Of a stretch of DNA of 64,000 nt, positions 16,104 to 24,900 are shown piece after piece. A model generated the notes under the pieces. The model had not been told where the DNA came from and ran no database searches. It saw nothing but the letters and a program-made list of their open reading frames with translations. The position numbers and the translations under genes were made by a program. How positions within the stretch are numbered: the stretch's first letter is position 1; every line of letters starts with the position of its first letter. Source of the stretch: Sciscionella marina DSM 45152 (GTDB lineage: Bacteria; Actinomycetota; Actinomycetes; Mycobacteriales; Pseudonocardiaceae); contig NZ_KB905382.1 in NCBI RefSeq assembly GCF_000379465.1, forward strand, positions 78,296 through 142,295, read 5' to 3'.

Positions 16104-16999
16104 GCGGACACGCTCCGTGGAGTGGCCGGACTGGGACTTATCGAGAAGAGGGGGAACTGCCGGGCGAGCCGCAGTACCTCGGCCCCGGTGGTGAACAGCG
16201 CCCCGGAGCCGCCGAGCCAGGTGTGGATGAGCGCGGCCAGCTGGCACATCTCGCCGGGCCCGAATCCGCGTCTGGTCACCGCGGCGGTGCCGAGCCGCAG
16301 GTGCGTACCGGCCGGTTCGGCGAGGATGTTCACCTCGGCGAGCCTGCGGGCGGCTGTTTCGGCGTCCTCGGTGACCAGATCGGTGAACGGCACCGCGGAG
16401 GAGCGGGCACAGTCGCGGCCGAGTGCGCGCAGCTGCTCGTCCAGGTGCGCGGCGTTGTCGAGCACGGCCCGTGCCGCCGCGATGCCCCGTTCCCCGGTCG
16501 CGGCGTCCAGGGCGCGGGCGATCCCGGCGAGCACCGGGGCGGGCACCTCGGGATGGTCCGCGTGCCCGCCGAGCACCAGGGTTGCCCGTGGGCCGCCGAG
16601 CGCGGAATCCATGGCCAGTACCGCGGTTCCGTTCTCGGGGAGCTCCGCGTTCCCGGTGAGCACCCCGAGCGCGGTGTCCGAGATGTCGGTGACGCTGATA
16701 TCGGTGACGCTGCCTTCCCGCGCGGCCGCTTCGGCGGGTGTTGCCGAGGTGATCACCACCCGGCCGGTGCGGAATCCGCGCAGTGCCCGGTCTTTGGCGA
16801 GCTGTTCGATCCGGTCGGTGCTCGGGCCGACATAGGTCAGCGCGCCCATCGCGGCGCCGACACTGGATTCCAGCACGGATGCGGTCGTGGTGAGCGCGAT
16901 GCTGCGTTCGGCGCGCTCCCATTCGGCGTACACCAGGCCGTGCAGTTCGGCGTCCTGGCTCGCCAGCAGCTCGGTTCCGGCGACGGGTACCCGCATCAT
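16100..16999 (-). CDS. truncated SHMT-like protein lacking the PLP lysine
   Basis: 299 aa against about 420 for serine hydroxymethyltransferase. The C-terminal ~60 residues are clearly SHMT-like (HLRLGTAAVTRRGFGPGEMC). The region around residues 128-145, AMDSALGGPRATLVLGG, aligns with the SHMT active-site block T-T-H-K-T-L-R-G-P-R-G-G-L-I. In that alignment the Schiff-base Lys is Ser132 and the preceding His is Asp131. Roughly 95 residues of the large PLP domain are missing before it. Catalysis by the usual mechanism looks impossible. Intact coupling to both neighbours (ATGA at each end) and an open frame argue against recent decay. It could be a partner or scaffold protein, or act on an NRPS-bound residue in an unknown way. 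Confidence 0.7.
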   Translation of the reverse strand: MMRVPVAGTELLASQDAELHGLVYAEWERAERSIALTTTASVLESSVGAAMGALTYVGPSTDRIEQLAKDRALRGFRTGRVVITSATPAEAAAREGSVTDISVTDISDTALGVLTGNAELPENGTAVLAMDSALGGPRATLVLGGHADHPEVPAPVLAGIARALDAATGERGIAAARAVLDNAAHLDEQLRALGRDCARSSAVPFTDLVTEDAETAARRLAEVNILAEPAGTHLRLGTAAVTRRGFGPGEMCQLAALIHTWLGGSGALFTTGAEVLRLARQFPLFSISPSPATPRSVSA

Positions 17000-17796
17000 C
17001 GCGCGACCGCCGAACGGTAGGCCCGCGTGGTCAGCGGGGCGAAGATGGCCAGGAGCAGCACGGTCAGCAGTAGCGCCCAGGGGATCGGCGCGCTGCCGAA
17101 CACGCTCATTCCGCGCAGTGCCGCGGATCCCGCGTTACCGAACAGATCCCGGCAGGCCGCGATGACCGCGCTGACCGGGTTCCACGCGCACACCGCCTGC
17201 AGCCAGCCGGGCAGTTTGCCGAGCGGGATGAACGCGTTGGACAGGAAGGTGATCGGCGCGACGATCACGAACGCGACCGGGGTGATCACCTCCGGGGAAC
17301 GCAGCGCGAGGCCGAGCAGCGCGCCGAGCCAGGCCATGGTCAGGCCGAGCAGCGCGAGGATGCCGAACCCGGCGAGCACCGCGAGCACATTGGTGTGCAC
17401 CCGCCAGCCGATGGCGAATCCGATCAGCGCCATCGCGGCCGCGGAAGTCAGGGACAGCAACAGATTCGAGGTGGTGCGCGCGATCATCACCGGCGCGGCG
17501 CCGATCGGCAGCGAGCGGAACCGGTCCACGATCCCGCCCGCGAGATCGTCGGCCACCCCGAGGGCGGTCCCGGACACGTTCATCAGCATGGTCTGCGCGA
17601 GGATCCCGGCCATGAGGTAGTCCAGATAATCCACCCCGGGCACGGACATCGCGCTGCCGAACAGCACCCCGAAGATGACCACATAGGCCACCGGCATCAT
17701 GGTGAGGCTGAGCAGTTTCTCCGGTATCCGCAACAGATGCCGGATGTGCCTGCCGAGCAGCGCACTGGTCTCCATCGCGAGTTCTCGCACGTTCAT
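16996..17796 (-). CDS. ABC-2 type transporter permease (DrrB-like)
   Basis: 266 aa with six hydrophobic segments in the ABC-2 layout. The ABC-2 signature lies in LPGWLQAVCAWNPVSAVIAACRDL near the C-terminus, and DRFRSLPIGAAPVM in the first cytoplasmic loop resembles DrrB of daunorubicin resistance. It overlaps the ATPase stop upstream and the SHMT-like start downstream (ATGA at both), so it belongs to the Dap operon. The likely role is export of, or self-resistance to, the lipopeptide. Confidence 0.85.
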   Translation of the reverse strand: MNVRELAMETSALLGRHIRHLLRIPEKLLSLTMMPVAYVVIFGVLFGSAMSVPGVDYLDYLMAGILAQTMLMNVSGTALGVADDLAGGIVDRFRSLPIGAAPVMIARTTSNLLLSLTSAAAMALIGFAIGWRVHTNVLAVLAGFGILALLGLTMAWLGALLGLALRSPEVITPVAFVIVAPITFLSNAFIPLGKLPGWLQAVCAWNPVSAVIAACRDLFGNAGSAALRGMSVFGSAPIPWALLLTVLLLAIFAPLTTRAYRSAVAR

Positions 17797-18761
17797 GCCG
17801 GGCTCCCCACCTTGTCCGTATTCACCGGGCTGTCCATGCCGCCGACGAGGGAGAGGAACACATCGTCGAGCGAGGGGCGGCTGGTGCCGAACTCGGCGAC
17901 CTCGATGCGTGCCTCGCGCAGCCGGCCGGTGACCTCGGCGAGGGTGTCGATGCCCTCGCGCGTGGCGAAGGAAATGGTGCCGGACTCCGGATCGAGCAAC
18001 GGCCGCTCGGTGAACAGGGTTTCCAGAGTGTGCACCGCACTGTCCACATCGGATGGATCGGCGAGTGCGATGCGCAGCCGTTCCCCGCCGACGCGGCGTT
18101 TCAGCTCGGCCTGGGTTCCCTCGGCGATCACCGAACCTTCGCCGAGCACCGCGATCCGGTCCGCGAGCCGGTCGGCCTCTTCGAGGTACTGCGTGGTGAG
18201 CAGCACCGTGGTGCCTTCGCGCACCTGTCCGGCGATGATGTCCCAGAGCACCTGTCTGCTCGCCGGATCGAGCCCGGTGGTCGGTTCGTCGAGGAACAAC
18301 ACCGCCGGCTCATCGACCAGGCTCGCCGCGAGGTCAACCCGGCGGCGCATCCCGCCCGAGTAGGTCTTCACCGGGCGGTCGGCCGCGGCACACAGATCGA
18401 ACCGCTCGAGCAGTTCCCCGGCCCTGCGCAACGCGGCCCGCTTGCCCCGATGATGCAGCTGGCCGATCAGGGTGAGGTTCTCCCGGCCGGTGAGTCGTTC
18501 GTCCACCGCGGCGTACTGCCCGGTGAGCCCGATGCGCATCCGTACCCGCTTCGGTTCGGCGCTCACCTCGTGCCCGGCGACGGTCGCCCGCCCGGAATCG
18601 GCGGGCAACAGCGTGGACAGAATGCGCACCACGGTGGTCTTTCCCGCACCGTTGGGCCCGAGCAGTCCCAGCACGGTGCCGGTCGGGACGTGCAGATCCA
18701 CCCCGCGCAGGGCGTAACTGTCCCCGTACCGCTTGCACAGCGCCTCGGCGTGAATACTCAC
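17793..18761 (-). CDS. ABC transporter ATP-binding protein (DrrA-like)
   Basis: 322 aa from GTG 18761, with GAGGTGACC immediately upstream; 31 earlier in-frame codons have no such site. Walker A is GPNGAGKTT, the Q-loop is GLTGQYAAVDE, the ABC signature is YSGGMRRR, Walker B is VLFLDEPTTGLD, and the H-loop is in TTQYLEEAD, which has Gln-Tyr instead of His-Tyr as in DrrA-type ATPases. The C-terminal ~100 residues are the DrrA-type extension ending RPSLDDVFLSLVG. First gene of the minus-strand operon, divergent from NRPS1. Confidence 0.88.
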   Translation of the reverse strand: MSIHAEALCKRYGDSYALRGVDLHVPTGTVLGLLGPNGAGKTTVVRILSTLLPADSGRATVAGHEVSAEPKRVRMRIGLTGQYAAVDERLTGRENLTLIGQLHHRGKRAALRRAGELLERFDLCAAADRPVKTYSGGMRRRVDLAASLVDEPAVLFLDEPTTGLDPASRQVLWDIIAGQVREGTTVLLTTQYLEEADRLADRIAVLGEGSVIAEGTQAELKRRVGGERLRIALADPSDVDSAVHTLETLFTERPLLDPESGTISFATREGIDTLAEVTGRLREARIEVAEFGTSRPSLDDVFLSLVGGMDSPVNTDKVGSPA

Positions 18762-18859
18762 TTGGTCACCTCGATAACTCTTCGACTGCCTCGACCATAA
18801 GGGCGATTGCGCCGCCGGGGAGGCGGATCCGGGGCAGGGTTCCGGTTGCTGCAAGAACG

Positions 18860-18889
18860 TTGACCCCGGTACGGCCGGATCGGTGTCAT
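18860..18889 (+). promoter_or_regulatory. possible NRPS promoter
   Basis: TTGACC (18860-18865) and TGTCAT (18884-18889) are separated by 18 nt, upstream of the NRPS1 ATG at 18928 and inside the 166-nt divergent spacer to the ABC operon. The -35 is good and the -10 weak, as is common in actinomycete genes needing an activator. This is inference from spacing only. Confidence 0.3.
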
Positions 18890-18927
18890 GGCGAACAGGA
18901 ATTGTCCGCGGACCGAGGGTGTGAAAG

Positions 18928-21900
18928 ATGGCCGATGGCGTACTGCCGCTGACCGACGCGCAGCGCGGAGTGTGGTTCGCGAACCGGCTTGATCCGGGGA
19001 ATCCGAGCTATGCCGTCGCCGAGTGCGTGCGGATTCCCGGTGCGATCGACCTGGAATGCTTCGCACGGGCACTGCGCCGCACCGTGGCGGACATCGAGGT
19101 ATTGCGCGGTTCGGTTGTCGAGGACACCGAGGGCGGCACTGTGTTGCGGGTCACCACGGAAATCGAGGATTTTCCCTTCGCATTCCTGGATCTGTCCGCG
19201 GAGAACGATCCGGAACGGTCCGCGCGGGAGTGGATCGCGGACCTGCTCGATGAACCGGTCGACGTGACCAGCGCCCCGGCGTTCTCGTTCACCCTGCTGC
19301 GTCTCTCCGAAGCGGAATACCTGTGGGTGCAGCGTTATCACCACGTGTTGCTCGACGGGGTCGGCATGACTCTCGTACAGCGCAGGGTCGCCGAGGTCTA
19401 CACCGCACTGGTGCGCGGGGAAACCGTTGCGGCGGCGGAATTCCCGCCGAGTGCCGCGCTCGCCGACGCCGAGCGCGCGTACCGGGAATCGCCGGAGTGC
19501 GCGCGGGACAGGGAATACTGGACCGGGCTGCTCGCCGACCGTCCGGAACCGGCGAGCGTCGCCGCGCAGGCCTCGGGCACCCCGGAGCGCTTGCTGCGCC
19601 GCACCACGCATCTGGACCGGGCGGCGCTGGAGCGGGTGCACGCGGCCGCGCGGGAGATCGGAATCGCCTGGCCGAGCCTGCTCGTTGCCGGGTTCGGGCT
19701 CTACCTCGAGCGAGTCGGCGGTGGGCGCCCGGTCGTGCTCGGCCTTCCGGTCGCCGCGCGCGGGGCTAAACTCGGCACGGTTCCCGGTATGGCAACGAAT
19801 ATCGTGCCGCTGCGTCTGGAAACCGCTGCCGCGCAAGACATCGCAGGACTCGCCAAGCACACCGCCAAACGGCTGCGCGAGGCGGTCAAACACCAGCGGT
19901 ACCGCTACGAGCAACTGCGCGCCGAACTCGGCCTGCTCGCCGGGGAACAGCGCCTGACCGGCCCGCAGGTGAACATCGTGCTGTTCGACTATGAGCTGGA
20001 TTTCGCCGGGGTGCCCGCGGAGAGCCGCAACCTGGCCGGTGGCCCAGTGGACGAGCTCTCCCTTGTGCTCGACGCGCGCTGCCCGGACGGCGGACTGGAC
20101 CTGATCCTGGACGCGAACCCGGAACTGTTCACCGAAGCGGAACTGGACGCGTTCGCCGAGCGGCTGCGTTCGCTGTTCACCACCCTCACCGAAGTGCCGC
20201 CGGAGACCATGACCGCCTCGTTTTCGGTGAGCACACCCGAGGAGTGCTCCCGGGTGCTCGAGGAATTCGCCTCGAAAGCCGTGGCGATCCCGGAAAGCAC
20301 GCTCTACGCGGAGTTCATCGCGCAGGCCGCGCGAACCCCGGACGCGCCCGCGGTGCGGCATGCGGGGCAGTGCCTCACCTATAGTGAACTCGCCTCGGCG
20401 GCGAACCGGCTCGCGCGGGAACTGATCGCGCGCGGTATCGGGCCGGAGGACTTCGTCGCGGTGACCGTGCCCCGCTCGGCGCCCATGATGGTGGCGCTGC
20501 TCGGGGTGCTCGGCGCGGGCGCAGCCTACCTGCCCGTCGACCCGAACTATCCGGCGGAGCGGATCGAATACCTGCTCGCGGACGCGAAGCCGGTGCTGGC
20601 GCTGAGCACCGCGCGGGCCCGCAGCGTGCTGCCGGACTCGGCCGAGGTGCTGCTCCTCGACGAGTCCGATGTGACAGAGTCCGATAGGGAACCCGGCGAG
20701 GACTTCCCGGTGAGTGCCGCGGAACGGGTACGGCCGCTGTACCCGGAGCATCCGGCGTACGCGATCTATACCTCCGGATCGACCGGGAAACCCAAGGGTG
20801 TCGTGGTCGCCAACCGCAGCGCCGTGGATCTCGCCTGCTGGGCACGGAACACCTTCGGCGCCACGGGACTCGCCGAGGTGCTCGCTTCGACCTCGCTGAA
20901 CTTCGACGTCTCGGTTTTCGAGATGTTCGGGCCGCTGACCTGTGGCGGCTGCATCGAGATCGTGCGGGATCTGCTGGAGCTCGCCGAACGCGCCGAGCGG
21001 TCCTGGTCGGGCAGCCTGATCAGCGCGGTGCCCTCGGCGCTTTCCGCGGTGCTCGAACACGGCGAGGTGCGGCTGCGCGCCGAACAGGTGGTGCTGGCCG
21101 GGGAAGCGCTTCCCGGGTACCTGATGCACCGGATCGAGCGGGCCATTCCGGGCGCGCGGATCGCCAACATCTACGGCCCGACCGAGGCGACCGTGTACGC
21201 CGCGGCCTGGTACGGCGCTGTGCCGGATAGGGAGGGGCGAGCCGCGGAACCACCGATCGGCAAGCCGCTGCCCAATACCGGTGCCTACATCCTGGACGCG
21301 GCGCTGCGCCCGCTCCCGGTCGGCGTGACCGGGGAGCTCTACCTTGCCGGTCCCGGACTGGCTCGCGGTTATCTGGACAGGCGCGGGCTGAGCGCGCAGC
21401 GGTTCCTCGCCGATCCCTATGGCGACGGCACCCGGATGTACCGGACCGGGGATCTGGCGCGGTGGAACGAACACGGCGAGATCGTCTACCTCGGGCGTGC
21501 CGACGACCAGATCAAGATCCGCGGGTTCCGGGTGGAACTGGGCGAGGTGGAAAGCACCCTCGCCGAAGCGGACGGGGTCGCCCAGGCGGCGGTCGTTTTC
21601 CGGGACGGGCGCATCGCCGGATACGTGGTTCCCCTTGCCGGGCAAGGCATCGACCCCGCCGGGCTGCGCACCGGGATCGCCGGGCGGCTGCCCGACTACA
21701 TGGTGCCCTCGGCGATCGTGGTGCTGGATGCCCTGCCGCTCAACGCGAACGGGAAGCTCGACCGCAAGCGCCTGCCGGATCCGGAGTTCGGCGCCGAACA
21801 GGGCCGGGCCGCGCGTACCGAGAACGAGCGGATCGCCTGCCGGATCGCGGCCGAGGTGCTGGGCCTCGACGAGGTCTCGCCGGAACGGAATTTCTTCTCC

Positions 21901-24900
21901 CTCGGCGGGGACAGCATCATCGCGATCCAGTTCGTCAACCGCGCCCGTTCCGCCGGACTGGACCTCGGGCCCCGGCAGGTGTTCGAACACAAGACGATCG
22001 AACGCATCGCCGAATCCGCGGGCCGTCTGGAAACCGAGGCCGCACACGACGAATCGGCCGGACCGGTCCCACTGACCCCGATCATGCGCCGGCTCGTGGA
22101 ACGCACCGGGCCGACGGCGGGTTACAACCAGTCGGTGTTGATCGAGGCCCCGGCCGGGATGCGCGCGGCCGAGGTCCCCGCGCTGGTGCAACGGCTGCTC
22201 GACCGGCACGACGCGTTCCGGATCCGGGTTCGCGCCGGACAGGCCGAGATACTGGAATCCGGCGCGGTGCCCGCACGAGTGCAGACCGCGGATTCCGCGG
22301 ATGTGGTCGCGCTCGCCGAACAGGCAAGGGCCCGACTCGATCCGGAACAGGCGCGGCTGCTCGAGGTCGTGGTCCTCGAAGGCGCCCCGTTGCAAGTGCT
22401 GTTCGTGGCGCACCACTACGCCGTGGACGGGGTGTCCTGGCGCATTCTGCTTTCCGAGCTCACCGAACCGAGCCCGGTCCCGGTCGGATTCCGGAGCTGG
22501 GCGCAGCGGCTCGCCGAACGCGAGGTCCGGGGGGAACTGCCGTACTGGCGCGCGCAACTGGCCGGTCCCACGGCCGCGGCGCCCACCGGCCAGGGGGAGA
22601 GCAGGCACCGGTTCCGGTTCCCCGCGGAGCTGACCGCGACCTTGCTCGACCGGTTGCCCGCGCAGTGGTACGCGGGCGTGGACGAACTCCTGCTCGCCGC
22701 GCTGCACCGGGCGTTGCCCGCGATCGGTGTGGCGACCGGGGAACTGCCGCTGCTCGTGGACCTGGAACGGCACGGCAGGCAGGACGAGGACCTCGGCCGC
22801 ACGGTCGGCTGGCTGACCAGCATGCACCCGGTCCGGCTCGAGCCCTGCGGGGATCCGCTGACCACGGTGCGCACGGTCAAGGAGGCGATGCGGTCCACAC
22901 CGGGCGATGGGCACGGCTACGGCCTGCTGCGCTACCGGGACGGGGAACTGGCCGAGTCCCCGCGGCCCTGGCTCGCGTTCAATTACCTCGGGAGTCTCGC
23001 GCTCACCGACCGCGGCTGGACACTGGCCGAGGCGGGAGTGCTCCCCGGTGCGCAACCAGGGTTGACAGCCGAGCACGCGCTGGTGGTGAACGCCTTTCTG
23101 GACGGTGAACAGCTGGTCGCCGAACTGGAACTGCACGGGGCCAGCGCGGAACGGCTTGCCGCGGCCTGGCAGGCGGAACTGGCCACGCTCGCCGAAGCGG
23201 CCCGCCCCGGGCAGTGCACTGGAACCCCGAGCGCCAGGACCCCGAGCGATTTCCCGTACGCCACGCTGAACCAGCACGAGGTGGATGTCCTGGAGGACAC
23301 CGCGGGCGATCTGGTGGACGCGGTCCTGCCCACCCCGCTGGCCGCCGGGCTGGTGTTCCACGCGCTCTACGAGCAGGACACCGAGGACGTCTACACCGTG
23401 CAGGTGTGCTTCGAGCTGAGCGGGGAGCTCGACGAGGAACGGCTGCGTGCCGCGGCGCAGCGGCTGCTCGACCGGCACGACGCGCTGCGTTCCGGCTTCG
23501 CCACCGAGGGGATGCGGGAACCGGTCCGGTTCATCGTTTCCGGCCGGGAACTGCCCTGGACGAGCATCGATGCGTCCACAATGGACAGCGCCGCGGTCGA
23601 GGAACTGCTCACCCGGTGGCGCACCGAACGATTCGACCTCGCCCGCCCGCCGCTGCTGCGCTTCGACCTGCTGCGGTTCGGCGCGGACCGGTACCGGCTG
23701 GTGTTCACCCACCACCACACGCTGCTCGACGGCTGGTCGCTTCCGGTGCTCGGAGCCGAACTTTTCGCCCTGTACAGTGGTGCGGAACCGGCCGAGACCG
23801 CCGGACACGAGCCCTACGCGCGCTGGCTGGCGAACGCGGACCGTGCGGCAGCCGAACAGGCCTGGGCGGCCTATCTCGAAGGGCTGCGCGGGCCGAGCCT
23901 GCTCGCCCGAGGTGAACCGGATGCGGCGCCGAGCTCGATCCGGGCGCAGCTGCCCATCGAGGACCTACAGGAGCGCGCCCGCGAACGCGGCATCACGCTG
24001 AACAGCCTGATGCAGACCGCGTGGGCGCTGGTGCTCGGCACGTTCACCGCGAGCGAGGATGTGGTGTTCGGGGCGACCGTTTCCGGGCGGCCGGCCGAAC
24101 TTCCCGGCGTGGAGCGGATGGTCGGCCTGTTCATCAACACCGTCCCGGTGCGCGCCCGGGTGCACCCGCAGCGTTCCCTTGCCGAGACCGCGCGCCTGAT
24201 GCAGGACGAGCAGACCGCGCTGCGCGAACATCAGCACCTGGGGCTGTCCGCGATCCAGCGGGCGAGCGGGCAGGAAACCCTGTTCGATTCGCTGCTCGTG
24301 TTCGAGAACTACCCGCTGGACCACGCGGAATTCACCCCGGACGGCGCGGACTTCGCGGTCACCGGGGTGCACGGCAGCGATGCCACGCACTACCCGGTGA
24401 CCCTGAACATCACCCCCGGACAGCAGCTGGAGATCCGCCTCGATCACCGGGACGGCGCGGTGGACCGCCCGCTGGCCGAGGCGCTGCTCGCGGCGTTCAC
24501 CCGGGTGCTCAGCGGCGAACTCGATCTGCCCGCCGGGCGCCTGCGGCCCGCCTCCGGCCGGTTGCTCGCCGGGGAATCGCGCGAGCTGCCGCGCATCACG
24601 CTGCCCGCGCTGTTCGCGCAGCAGGCGGCCGAGACACCCGAGGCGACGGCGCTCTTACTCCCGGAAAACCAGCACAGTGGAGAGGAGCGGTACAGCTATA
24701 GGGAATTCGAGGACCGGGTCGCCCGGCTCGCGGGCCGGATCGCGGCGCGCGGGGTCGCTCGCGGGGACCGGGTCGCGGTCGCGGTGCCGCGCTCGGTCGA
24801 ACTGGTCGCCGCGCTGTACGCGGTGCAGCGGCTCGGCGCGGCCTATGTGCCCATCGATCCGGATTACCCGGCCGAGCGCATCGAGTTCATGCTCGGGGAC

